Assembly: GCA_964344775.1 (NCBI GenBank)
Contig: CAYFOO010000044.1
Location: 1-11,309, forward strand
Length of the DNA stretch: 11,309 bases
Source: CAYFMH01 sp964344775
Lineage (GTDB): Bacteria > Patescibacteriota > Gracilibacteria > UBA4473
Direction of reading: 5' to 3'
Under the pieces are notes generated by a model. It saw only the letters and a list, made by a program, of their open reading frames with translations. It was not told the origin of the DNA and made no database searches. Of this stretch, positions 5,513 to 11,309 are shown one piece after another; within the stretch, counting starts at the first letter, position 1; the number at the start of each line of letters is the position of its first letter. The translations under genes were made by a program, and so were the position numbers.

Positions 5513-5538
5513 GGCATCACTTTTTAACCCAGATAAAC

Positions 5539-6102
5539 ATGCTTGGAATTACAGATCTCAAAGTCGGCACGAAGGTACAACTCGATGGTGATCCCTACGT
5601 CGTCACCTACAGCCAGCATTCCAAACAGGCTCGAGGTGGGGGAGTAATGAAAACCAAACTCAGAAATCTGATCACCGGAGGGACGGTAGAAAAAACTTTT
5701 CAAGGGAATGATAAAGTTGAACCAGCAGAGATAAACTTTGCTCGAGCTCAGTTTCTCTATGCCAATGGAGATGAATATGAATTTATGGATCAGGAAAGTT
5801 TTGAAACCATTTCTCTGGATAAAAATCGACTTGGAGATGTGACCAATTTTCTTACAGAAGGAATGGATGTGGATATTCAGTATTTCGAGGGAAATCCGAT
5901 CAATATTCAGCTCCCTCCAAAAATGACCCTTGAAGTGACGGAAACCGATCCCGGGGTAAAAGGGGATACCGCTACCGGGGGATCAAAACCAGCGACCATC
6001 GATACGGGATACGTGCTTCAGGTGCCGCTTTTTATCAACGTGGGAGACAAGATCGTGATTAATACGGATAATGGAGAGTATTGTGAGCGGGCGAAGGAGT
6101 AA
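5539..6102 (+). CDS. efp: Translation elongation factor P
   Basis: EF-P enters the ribosomal E site and relieves stalling at polyproline stretches. From the ATG at 5539 the protein has 187 residues, the usual length. The three barrels are recognisable: an N-terminal KOW-like domain beginning M-L-G-I-T-D-L-K-V-G, a middle domain with (E/D)-Y-x-F-M-D, and a C-terminal OB domain with the signature V-P-L-F-I-N-V-G-D-K-I-V-I-N-T-D-N-G-E-Y. At the tip of domain I, where E. coli has modified Lys34 (KPGKGQ), this protein reads KQARGGG, so the tip residue is Arg32. No modification gene is in the window. A longer in-frame start at 5485 would overlap the candidate promoter and adds residues absent from the family. 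Confidence 0.96.
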   Translation: MLGITDLKVGTKVQLDGDPYVVTYSQHSKQARGGGVMKTKLRNLITGGTVEKTFQGNDKVEPAEINFARAQFLYANGDEYEFMDQESFETISLDKNRLGDVTNFLTEGMDVDIQYFEGNPINIQLPPKMTLEVTETDPGVKGDTATGGSKPATIDTGYVLQVPLFINVGDKIVINTDNGEYCERAKE

Positions 6103-6210
6103 TTGCAGAAGGCAGAAGTTAGAAGGTAGAATGAAGAATTGTTAAAAAGCTCAAAACTTAAAACTCAAAGGTTAAAACGAACGAAAAACTAACAACTAAA
6201 GTTTTAAAAA
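6103..6210. other. Convergent spacer between EF-P and the pilus run, purine-rich degenerate repeats
   Basis: The spacer begins with a GAAG/TAGAAGG-rich tract (6108-6137) and continues with A-rich AAAACT-type repeats. A similar GAAG-rich tract lies at 8922-8955 between pilC and the GspH-type gene. No convincing intrinsic terminator for either converging gene is visible. Confidence 0.5.
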
Positions 6211-7023
6211 TTAATTTTGGCCCGAATGAAAGAGGACAAAATCAAATAAAGTTCCGAGCTTTTTTTGTGCGTAGTCAAATATGATGGTTTTTGATCTATT
6301 TTTTGCTATTCCGGTGGAGACGACTCGGGCTTTTTCTGGGGACATTTTTTCGATATTTTCAAATTTGAAGTCTAGTGTTTCTGTTTCACTCATGTTGGTA
6401 GCCGAAAAAAAGCAGGTTTGTTTTTCTTCTGGAGTGAGGGAAGTGAAGAAGTCGGCAATGGAGACCAGTGGAAAACTATTTCCATCTACATTCGTAAAAG
6501 TTCCTCGTTGCTCCTGGAAACTTAAAAATTCTCCAACTTCTAGCGTATTTTGGATGCCCAACGTTTTTTGATCTTTTTGGCAGAAGATCTTCCACTGCCA
6601 GATTTTTTCATTGTTAAAATCAGTTTCTGCTGCTACTTGGAGATCCCAACTGTCCACCGCCTCTAGAGTGGTTGTTTCAGATGGGTCGAGATCTTTTTGG
6701 AGGCGGAATTTTATATTGCCTTTTGGCGGCAGAGGAAAAGAAAATGCTTCTTTTAGATTTTCAATATTTAAGATCGTTTTTACTTTGTTTCCAAATTCAA
6801 TTTTATGATCTTTCAGGTATTCTACTGGTTCATTTTTGAGCTTGATGAGAGCTTTTTCTGCTCCTGATTCTGCGGCAAAGTAGGCTTGTTCGGAAAAAAG
6901 TAGATCAGCAGCAAAATGTACTTCTTTCGCAAAAATTCGCACCAGATTGAGCCCCAGTGAGAGCACGATAGCTCCCAGGATGATGGCGACAATGAGGATG
7001 GAACCGGGGGATTTGGTTTTCAT
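6211..7023 (-). CDS. PilX-like type IV pilus minor pilin
   Basis: The start at ATG 7023 gives 270 residues beginning MKTKSPGSILIVAIILGA. An upstream in-frame ATG at 7107 would place 28 polar, repeat-derived residues before the leader. The N-terminus has a short basic leader, a hydrophobic helix at about 8-30, and Y-F-A-A-E-S-G-A-E-K-A-L near 48-59, the hallmark just after the helix in PilX-type minor pilins. The rest is a soluble beta-rich domain with two cysteines that could form a disulfide. PilX-type proteins act in the pilus tip-initiation complex together with PilV and PilW. It is the last gene of the run and follows the PilW-like gene after a repeat-filled gap of 159 bases. The ending TAA is convergent with EF-P. 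Confidence 0.75.
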   Translation of the reverse strand: MKTKSPGSILIVAIILGAIVLSLGLNLVRIFAKEVHFAADLLFSEQAYFAAESGAEKALIKLKNEPVEYLKDHKIEFGNKVKTILNIENLKEAFSFPLPPKGNIKFRLQKDLDPSETTTLEAVDSWDLQVAAETDFNNEKIWQWKIFCQKDQKTLGIQNTLEVGEFLSFQEQRGTFTNVDGNSFPLVSIADFFTSLTPEEKQTCFFSATNMSETETLDFKFENIEKMSPEKARVVSTGIAKNRSKTIIFDYAQKKLGTLFDFVLFHSGQN

Positions 7024-7026
7024 AGG

Positions 7027-7051
7027 TTGGTATGTGGGGATTGGTATATGG
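7027..7051. repeat. Two 11-nt direct repeats before the PilX-like start
   Basis: TTGGTATGTGG (7027-7037) and TTGGTATATGG (7041-7051) differ by one base with a 14-base period, and a third degenerate TACATGGGG follows. They lie directly upstream of the chosen start. This explains the odd Y-H-I-P-I-P-T-Y composition of the rejected N-terminal extension. Confidence 0.6.
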
Positions 7052-7124
7052 TACATGGGGTGTTTTGACTTGTGTGAATTTGCTTTTTGTCGACTATTTT
7101 GTTCCATTTTTTCCCTACTATCAA

Positions 7125-7172
7125 CCCCTCTATTCAGGACTTTTCCCTGTGTCTCCCCTTAATAAGGGGAGA
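7125..7172 (-). repeat. Palindromic element copy 4
   Basis: In minus-strand reading: palindrome with 10-bp arms (7172-7163 and 7161-7152, single-base centre), a 20-nt spacer, then AGAGGGG (7131-7125) followed by TTG. The palindrome begins 10 bases after the stop codon of the PilW-like gene. Confidence 0.85.
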
Positions 7173-7182
7173 AGGGGGTATT

Positions 7183-7725
7183 TTATTGGTAAATTCTGGA
7201 AGAAATAGTGGTTTGGAGGGTGGTTTTTATTTTTGGATTTTGACGGGCCACTGCGGTGAGGAAAATAGATACTTTTGGTTGGAGTTGTGTTTCTTTTGTT
7301 CCTAGATTTGAGGGAGAAAAAGGATCCAGGGTAGGGGAAACGGAAAAGCTAATGTTTTCCACTTTGAACTTAGGGGAAAGGAGGGGGGCATCATTCATTT
7401 TTATGGTGCTTTCAGCGATTTCAAAAATATTTTCTGTGCCATTGGCACCTTTCAAACACAGTTTGTGGCTAGAATCGATATCCACTTCGCCACAGTTGCC
7501 ATCCAGTGCGTACGCTTCATAATTTACCGAATATGCACGGATTTTATCAGCCATTCGGATGAGAGCGAAGTGTACTTCTTTTTGCAATTGTCGTGAAAGA
7601 TTAGTAGTGTTTTCTATTTTTATCATTTGCCAGTAGGTCCCCATGATTGTCACCAGGATGAGACTGGTGATGGTCACGGCTATGAGTGTTTCGATGAGGG
7701 TGTAGGCGGGGACTTTAGTTTTCAT
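7183..7725 (-). CDS. PilW/PulJ-like minor pilin (prepilin)
   Basis: The 180 residues start MKTKVPA then Y-T-L-I-E-T-L-I-A-V-T. This is a short basic leader, the prepilin peptidase site, conserved Glu at +5 and a hydrophobic helix to about residue 28. The residue before the cleavage site is Ala rather than the usual Gly, which processing tolerates. A long helix with R-Q-L-Q-K-E-V-H-F-A-L-I-R-M-A-D-K-I-R follows, as in PulJ/PilW proteins. Two cysteines at about 78 and 90 may form a disulfide. Position between the PilV- and PilX-like genes supports the PilW role. No Shine-Dalgarno precedes the ATG. The exact subfamily is inferred from context and N-terminal form. Confidence 0.75.
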   Translation of the reverse strand: MKTKVPAYTLIETLIAVTITSLILVTIMGTYWQMIKIENTTNLSRQLQKEVHFALIRMADKIRAYSVNYEAYALDGNCGEVDIDSSHKLCLKGANGTENIFEIAESTIKMNDAPLLSPKFKVENISFSVSPTLDPFSPSNLGTKETQLQPKVSIFLTAVARQNPKIKTTLQTTISSRIYQ

Positions 7726-7735
7726 TATTTTTTGG

Positions 7736-7811
7736 GTTGTAGGTTGGAGGTGGTAAGTTGTAGGGGGTTAATTAAATTATGCCTTACAACTTATAACTTA
7801 CAACCTACAAC
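7736..7811. repeat. Long imperfect hairpin repeat between the PilV- and PilW-like genes
   Basis: Arms 7736-7765 and 7782-7811 match at 25 of 30 positions when one is reverse-complemented, and three of the mismatches are G-U pairs in RNA. The motif GTTGTAGGTTG begins one arm. The loop is 16 bases and AT-rich. It occupies nearly the whole 87-bp gap. This differs from the TCTCCCCTT family and looks like a second class of dispersed palindromic element. It would form a stable hairpin in the pilin mRNA. Confidence 0.75.
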
Positions 7812-7812
7812 T

Positions 7813-8334
7813 TTATTTTTGCCAATTGGTGAGGATTTCAGAAATTTGGACTTTTTCTGTTTTGTTTTTTGTTTGCCAAGAAATCTCGCAGGTGATTTTG
7901 ATTTCGTCCGGGTTTTCTAGTGATTTTTCCGTAATCATTTGTCTTTGGAATCGAGATTTTTGGCCGTCCAGCCAGGTGATTTTTGTATTTTCATTGTTTG
8001 CGAGTTCGATTTTTGTTCCTAGCGAACTTTTGCAGTCTGTTTCACTCATGAAATCTGGAGCGGAATTTTTAATAGCAAATTCATTGTTGAAATTTTCATC
8101 CACTTCAAAAGCACAATCCCAGGGGAGATGTTGTCTGACAGCTGAATCTCTCACATTTCTAGCGAGTTCTAGACACTCCTGGGTGAGATAGGTGGCAGCA
8201 AATCGGTTTTTATTTTGTACATTGGCATTGATAGAGATCACCAGCAGAGAAATACCGCTGATCAGAGATATACTGATGATTCCGATCAGGATGACGGTTT
8301 CTATAAGAGAAATTCCTGTGTTTTTATTTTTCAT
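7813..8334 (-). CDS. PilV-like minor pilin (prepilin)
   Basis: The 173 residues begin MKNKNTG followed by I-S-L-I-E-T-V-I-L-I-G-I-I-S-I-S-L. This is a classic class III leader with Gly at -1 and Glu at +5, then one hydrophobic helix. The helix is followed by F-A-A-T-Y-L-T-Q-E-C-L-E-L-A-R-N-V-R-D-S, very like the A-x-x-L-A-x-E-x-x-E-x-x-R-N-x-R-D segment of PilV-type pilins of Gram-positive-like and CPR pilus operons. Four cysteines are present. The start at 8334 lacks a Shine-Dalgarno. The neighbours are the GspH-type pilin upstream, across palindromic element copy 5, and the PilW-like gene downstream. Confidence 0.75.
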   Translation of the reverse strand: MKNKNTGISLIETVILIGIISISLISGISLLVISINANVQNKNRFAATYLTQECLELARNVRDSAVRQHLPWDCAFEVDENFNNEFAIKNSAPDFMSETDCKSSLGTKIELANNENTKITWLDGQKSRFQRQMITEKSLENPDEIKITCEISWQTKNKTEKVQISEILTNWQK

Positions 8335-8371
8335 TATTTCATTTTTTGTGCCCCGACCTTGGTTTCCAAAA

Positions 8372-8421
8372 CCCCTCTATCCCGGTTTTTTAACCAAGTA
8401 TCTCCCCTTATCAAGGGGAGA
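8372..8421 (-). repeat. Palindromic element copy 5, supplying the end of the GspH-type gene
   Basis: In minus-strand reading: palindrome with 9-bp arms (8421-8413 and 8409-8401, 3-nt centre), a 22-nt spacer, then AGAGGGG (8378-8372) followed by TTTTG. The last two sense codons of the upstream pilin gene (Ser-Pro) and its TGA lie inside the palindrome, and the next in-frame codon is TAA. Confidence 0.85.
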
Positions 8422-8911
8422 ATATTTCGATAAATCCCGATTGTTTGTGAATCTTGAGGGACTTGGTTTCATTATTTTTTGTAGTTATTTCTAGGGTCAG
8501 TTCTTCCCCTGCTAGTTTTTCACCGGCTTCATCGAAAAATTCTATGTCTCCATGGGGTGGAAGGAACCGAATATCAAAATATTCTGAAGTTTTGATTTGA
8601 ACACCGCCTTCGAGTTTAGTGATAGGAAGAATGTTGAGTGGATCTCGATCAGCACAATTAGCTTCCTCACAGCGAAAAGTGTACACTTTATTACCATTTT
8701 CTGTTCCAAGAACTCCAAAAATGGCCGGATTTGAACGAGCTTGAGAGAAGCTTTTTTGGAGTGTGGATTCGAGGATTTGAGCCGAGAGATCGAGATTGGA
8801 TTTTTCCCGAAAATGAGAAAAGGTGGAGAGAGAGACCACGGCGAGTATGCCGATGATGATGACGGAGATGATGATCTCCACGAGGGTAAATCCAGGGGTT
8901 TTGGAGGGCAT
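8411..8911 (-). CDS. GspH/FimT-type pseudopilin
   Basis: The 166 residues begin MPSKTPG then F-T-L-V-E-I-I-I-S-V-I-I-I-G-I-L-A-V-V-S-L, a textbook prepilin leader, cleavage site and helix with Glu at +5. The next segment (residues 31-60, F-S-H-F-R-E-K-S-N-L-D-L-S-A-Q-I-L) and a beta-rich remainder fit the GspH/FimT family, which acts in the pilus or secretion tip complex. The paired cysteines at about 80 and 86 may form a disulfide. The gene follows pilC after a 48-bp purine-rich spacer. Its final residues are encoded by palindromic element copy 5, so the original C-terminus has probably been replaced or trimmed. Confidence 0.8.
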   Translation of the reverse strand: MPSKTPGFTLVEIIISVIIIGILAVVSLSTFSHFREKSNLDLSAQILESTLQKSFSQARSNPAIFGVLGTENGNKVYTFRCEEANCADRDPLNILPITKLEGGVQIKTSEYFDIRFLPPHGDIEFFDEAGEKLAGEELTLEITTKNNETKSLKIHKQSGFIEIFSP

Positions 8912-8959
8912 TTGATAAAAGTAAGAAGGGAGAAGTATGAAGTGTGAAGGAAGGAGAAT

Positions 8960-10147
8960 TTATTGGATGAAGACTTCTTGGAGTTTGAAAATCGGCATCA
9001 TGATGGAGACGGCCATGAAGATCACGGCAACACCAACAAGCAGGATAATGAGTGGTTCAATGAGAGTAGTAAGATTTTTTAGTTGATGGTCCACCTCTAG
9101 CTCGTATTGTTCTCCCACTTTTGTGAGGATTTCGACCATGTTTCCACTTTTTTCTCCTACTTCCAGTACTTCGGTCAGGATGGGGTCCAGACTTTTTTCT
9201 TTGGCAAAGCTCTCGTGCACTTTCATTCCGTGTTGTACGTTGTTTTCGATAGATTTGAGAGCGGATTTTATCACCGAATTGGAAATAATTTCGGCAAGGG
9301 TCTTGAGTGTTTTATTAATCGGGATACCCGATTTCATCAGTGTGGCAAAGTTTGTCGCTATTCGAAGGGTTTGAATATTGCTAATTAAAGTCCCCACAAA
9401 CGGTGCACGGAGTAGAAAACCATCCCATTTTTCTTTTCCGGACTCGGTAGATTTCCAGTTTTTGAAAACTTCCCACGCAGCCCAGAGAACAATGAGTGCC
9501 AGCCACCAAAAATGTACCAAAAAGTCGGAAATCCAGAGTACAATCCTGGTGAAGATCGGTAATTCCGTAGAAAATTCAGCAAAAAGTTCTGCAAATCGAG
9601 GAATTACAAAAAGACACACAATAATTCCGGCCAAAACAATAGCCCCAATCACGGTGATCGGGTAGATGAGGGCTGAGCGAGTTTGAGCTTCTAATTTTAG
9701 ATTTTTTTGTAGTTGAATAGAGATGGACTCTAGGCTGTCTTTCATTTTTCCCGTAAGTTCTCCGGATTGGATCATTTTTATTTCATAATCCGAAAAAACC
9801 TGTGGATATTTTTCCATCGCTTTGGAAAAATGAAGCCCATTGTTTTCCATATCGTGATGGATGGTGTGGAGTACGCGTTTGAGTCGTAGATTTCTCGTCC
9901 TTTCGGCCAGCATTTCCACGGCTCGAGTAAATCGAACACCGGAATTAATCAAGAGTTGAAGTGAATGGAAAAAGAGTCCCTTTTCTTTGCCGGCTACTTT
10001 GGAGTTATCGATAAAAAAATCATTGAGCTTTTCTAGTACTAGATCATCACTGCGATCCGTCACACCATAGATTACTTTTTTACGTGAAGAGAGTCGCAGA
10101 CTTTGTTTCCACGCAGGCATATCGTTTTTTGTATGATTTTCGGTCAT
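8960..10147 (-). CDS. pilC: Type IV pilus inner-membrane platform protein PilC (T2SSF family)
   Basis: PilC is the polytopic platform that couples the PilB and PilT motor ATPases to pilin insertion and extraction. The 395 residues have the normal architecture. A cytoplasmic N-terminus is followed by the first T2SSF repeat (about 57-180) with I-Q-S-G-E-L-T-G-K-M near 126-135. TM helices lie at about 163-183 and 205-225. The second T2SSF repeat (about 260-385) has L-E-V-G-E-K-S-G-N-M near 328-337, and the last TM helix is at about 362-384. The repeated G-E-x-(S/T)-G motif in both halves is diagnostic. The ATG overlaps the TGA of the PilO-like gene (ATGA), implying translational coupling. No Shine-Dalgarno is present. 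PilB and PilT are not in the window. Confidence 0.95.
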   Translation of the reverse strand: MTENHTKNDMPAWKQSLRLSSRKKVIYGVTDRSDDLVLEKLNDFFIDNSKVAGKEKGLFFHSLQLLINSGVRFTRAVEMLAERTRNLRLKRVLHTIHHDMENNGLHFSKAMEKYPQVFSDYEIKMIQSGELTGKMKDSLESISIQLQKNLKLEAQTRSALIYPITVIGAIVLAGIIVCLFVIPRFAELFAEFSTELPIFTRIVLWISDFLVHFWWLALIVLWAAWEVFKNWKSTESGKEKWDGFLLRAPFVGTLISNIQTLRIATNFATLMKSGIPINKTLKTLAEIISNSVIKSALKSIENNVQHGMKVHESFAKEKSLDPILTEVLEVGEKSGNMVEILTKVGEQYELEVDHQLKNLTTLIEPLIILLVGVAVIFMAVSIMMPIFKLQEVFIQ

Positions 10148-10650
10148 TCTTGATACAGAGCATAAACAGAAAGGGTGAGGTTTGTGACAGATTTATTTGC
10201 ACTTTCAATCGTACTTACGCTCAAGCTATCCATTCCGAGAAATCTTTCATTTTGTTCAATGAGTGCGAGCAGGTTTTTTACATTTGAGCGGTCTCCTCGT
10301 GCAGAAAAATTTGCTATCAAGTGTGGGGCGTTGATCTGACTATTCTGTCCGCGGGAGAATTTGATTCCAGAAAAAGAAAATCCGGTCTGCGTAGTGATTT
10401 TTCTCAAATCGCGAATGAAATTTTCCTGGCTTGAATCGAGAGGAATCTGAGCTTGGATGTTTTTGATCCGATCAGCGAATTCTACTTTTATTTCTTCCAA
10501 TTCTTCTGTTTTTGCTTCTTTCTCTGCTAAGATATTTTCCAAACCTTGGTTCTCTAGACGGAGGTCTTGTACTTCGTTTAATAATGGGAAGGTGAGGAGT
10601 CCCCAGACTCCCGCACAAAAAGCAAAAGAAAGTATAATCCAGGTTTTCAT
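10144..10650 (-). CDS. PilO-like pilus alignment subcomplex protein
   Basis: PilO is a bitopic protein that pairs with PilN to link the cytoplasmic PilM ring to the outer parts of the pilus machine. The 168 residues have one N-terminal TM helix (about 3-20) and a coiled coil (about 26-66, L-R-L-E-N-Q-G-L-E-N-I-L-A-E-K-E). A ferredoxin-like domain follows, with F-I-R-D-L-R-K-I-T-T-Q-T-G-F near 78-91 and N-V-K-N-L-L-A-L-I-E near 123-132, as expected in PilO and GspM. It overlaps pilN by one base upstream and pilC by four bases downstream, so the three are translated together. Assignment rests on architecture and order rather than on a catalytic motif. Confidence 0.75.
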   Translation of the reverse strand: MKTWIILSFAFCAGVWGLLTFPLLNEVQDLRLENQGLENILAEKEAKTEELEEIKVEFADRIKNIQAQIPLDSSQENFIRDLRKITTQTGFSFSGIKFSRGQNSQINAPHLIANFSARGDRSNVKNLLALIEQNERFLGMDSLSVSTIESANKSVTNLTLSVYALYQE

Positions 10651-11144
10651 TAGTTGGTGTAATCAAAAGTAAGCCCGAAGGAATAAGTAGGCTTCCCTCG
10701 TCCGGCAGATCGCTCCAGGATAGAGTGGACAAATGGATTTTGAAATTTTGGGTTGGCCTTCAGTCTTTCAATCATTTTGGATACTGATTCCCAGTCAAAT
10801 CCTTCGCCTTTGATGGCAATTTTTTTATTTCGAGAACCAGAAAAAGAGAGAAACTTGATCGTGCTATCTTCTTGTCGAAGCACTTCCCCGACAAACTGAG
10901 ACCAGGAAATACGGTATTCTTTGGCTTTTTTTAATATTTCTGCAGCTTCCTGTGCGTAGGCGACTTTTTCTGTTTCTGCGAGTTGGTAGATAGATTTGTC
11001 TGCTTCGTCTATTTTTTTGGCAAGTACTTCATTGTCATAGCGAAGTTGAAATTTTTCCCACATCAAAATCCCAGTGACCCCGATCGTCACGACTATCAGG
11101 CCGATAGTTAGTTTTTTTAGAATAGGAGGAGTTTTTGTTTTCAT
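10650..11144 (-). CDS. PilN-like fimbrial assembly protein
   Basis: PilN is a bitopic partner of PilO whose short cytoplasmic tail binds PilM. The 164 residues start MKTKTPPILKK, then one TM helix (about 12-29) and a coiled coil (about 33-75). A small alpha/beta domain follows with W-S-Q-F-V-G-E-V-L-R near 81-90 and I-A-I-K-G-E-G-F near 109-116. V-S-K-M-I-E-R-L-K comes after that, the fold seen in PilN and GspL C-termini. It is the first pilus gene in the window and precedes the PilO-like gene with a TAATG one-base overlap. A typical PilM gene is not adjacent: at least 165 bases upstream contain no recognisable gene. The name is inferred from architecture and order. Confidence 0.7.
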   Translation of the reverse strand: MKTKTPPILKKLTIGLIVVTIGVTGILMWEKFQLRYDNEVLAKKIDEADKSIYQLAETEKVAYAQEAAEILKKAKEYRISWSQFVGEVLRQEDSTIKFLSFSGSRNKKIAIKGEGFDWESVSKMIERLKANPKFQNPFVHSILERSAGRGKPTYSFGLTFDYTN

Positions 11145-11309
11145 GGGAGCACTTTTTGTTTTGCTTTGAACCGCTAGTGCGGAATTTTTAATTTTATAAT
11201 TTTGTAATTTTTAAATAAATTCTAATTTTTAAATTTTAAACAGGTGCAAATTATATTTTTATTTATTAAGGAAACTCTGTGAAAGTCGTTTATAGCGAGT
11301 GTGTAAGGA
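11145..11309. other. AT-rich upstream region of the pilus run
   Basis: It contains a CCGC-TAGT-GCGG mini-hairpin (11170-11181), a block of almost pure A and T (about 11186-11240), and on the minus strand a perfect TATAAT (11255-11250) without a clear -35. That -10 would give a leader of about 100 nt before pilN. On the + strand, AAGGA precedes a GTG at 11279 that stays open to the window edge. This might be the start of a divergent gene but is too short to judge. Confidence 0.35.
11250..11255 (-). promoter_or_regulatory. Candidate -10 element for the pilus run
   Basis: TATAAT on the minus strand upstream of the PilN-like gene is a perfect -10. No good -35 is found at 16-18 bases. Given the AT-richness, a chance match is quite possible. 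Confidence 0.25.

Larger units (their letters stand above)
5158..5538. other. Divergent intergenic region between the membrane protein gene and EF-P
   Basis: This 381-bp gap holds, from left to right, the Shine-Dalgarno, one arm of the 14-bp inverted repeat, and a small inverted repeat TGCAG-ACGTA-CTGCA (5256-5270). Next come a GGAG/CTCC mini-stem (5295-5307), a candidate minus-strand promoter (5348-5376), palindromic element copy 3 (5421-5470) and a candidate EF-P promoter (5485-5512). If the minus promoter is right, the membrane protein mRNA has a leader of about 185 nt. I recognise no riboswitch or tRNA in it. Confidence 0.5.

Noticed and set aside
5158..5538. tRNA or known riboswitch in the divergent intergenic region
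   Set aside because: No cloverleaf, T-loop or recognised aptamer core could be identified by eye on either strand.
7024..7107. Longer start of the PilX-like gene at 7107
   Set aside because: The extra 28 residues are polar and encoded partly by direct repeats, while the ATG at 7023 gives a standard short prepilin-like leader (MKTKSPG).
3491..8421. The TCTCCCCTT palindromes as ordinary intrinsic terminators
   Set aside because: None is followed by a run of T on the strand of the upstream gene, the centres are only 1-4 nt, and two copies are not placed after a gene in the required orientation. They may still affect RNA stability.
3491..8421. The five repeats as a CRISPR array
   Set aside because: They are kilobases apart, separated by genes, occur in both orientations and no Cas gene is present.
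11170..11181. CCGC-TAGT-GCGG as a terminator on the + strand
   Set aside because: The stem is only 4 bp and no + strand gene lies upstream of it.
11279..11309. Start of a divergent + strand gene at GTG 11279 with AAGGA upstream
   Set aside because: Only ten codons are visible before the window ends, too few to separate from chance.

Overview
The window reads as bacterial chromosome from a small-genome, uncultivated lineage, most likely a Candidate Phyla Radiation (Patescibacteria) member, perhaps of the Peregrinibacteria/Gracilibacteria neighbourhood. This placement is inferred from gene style: a class A PBP with a long C-terminal extension, type IV pilus genes with several minor pilins, mostly Shine-Dalgarno-less starts, and repeat-filled intergenic gaps. 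No rRNA or other marker settles it. UGA is not a general sense codon here: none occurs inside any of the 11 coding regions called (about 3,260 codons), and UGA ends two pilus genes.

Layout. 106-3483 (+) is a bifunctional peptidoglycan synthase (PBP1A type) with an added tail of Ig-like domains. 3491-4015 is a compact cassette: a DUF559 endonuclease-fold gene between two oppositely oriented palindromic elements, with a 23-bp perfect inverted repeat that contains the gene's own start codon. 4041-5376 (-) is a GC-rich four-TM membrane protein gene of unknown function with a perfect Shine-Dalgarno, a candidate promoter and a strong intrinsic terminator. Its reading frame continues for 37 codons past an in-frame UGA. 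5539-6102 (+) is elongation factor P. 6211-11144 (-) is a type IV pilus run, in transcription order pilN-like, pilO-like, pilC, a GspH/FimT-type pseudopilin, then PilV-, PilW/PulJ- and PilX-like minor pilins.

How the genes fit together. PilN, PilO and PilC form the inner-membrane alignment and platform parts of the pilus machine, and the four pilins would form the initiating tip complex. The first two junctions overlap by 1 and 4 bases. Every later junction holds repeat-type sequence: purine-rich tracts, palindromic elements or a 30-bp-arm hairpin. PBP1A and EF-P are independent housekeeping genes.

The most interesting signal is a family of five short elements (at about 3491, 3968, 5421, 7125 and 8372). 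Each has a palindrome TCTCCCCTT/AAGGGGAGA and a motif AGAGGGG, set 20-22 nt apart in four copies and 12 nt apart in the fifth. The spacer between them varies in sequence. Two copies bracket the DUF559 gene head-to-head, which resembles the arrangement of RAYT transposases and REP palindromes although no RAYT is present. I infer that DUF559 may be the mobilising or maintenance partner of these elements. A second oddity is the UGA in the GC-rich gene, whose surroundings are a perfect 15-nt complement of the loop of that gene's own terminator.
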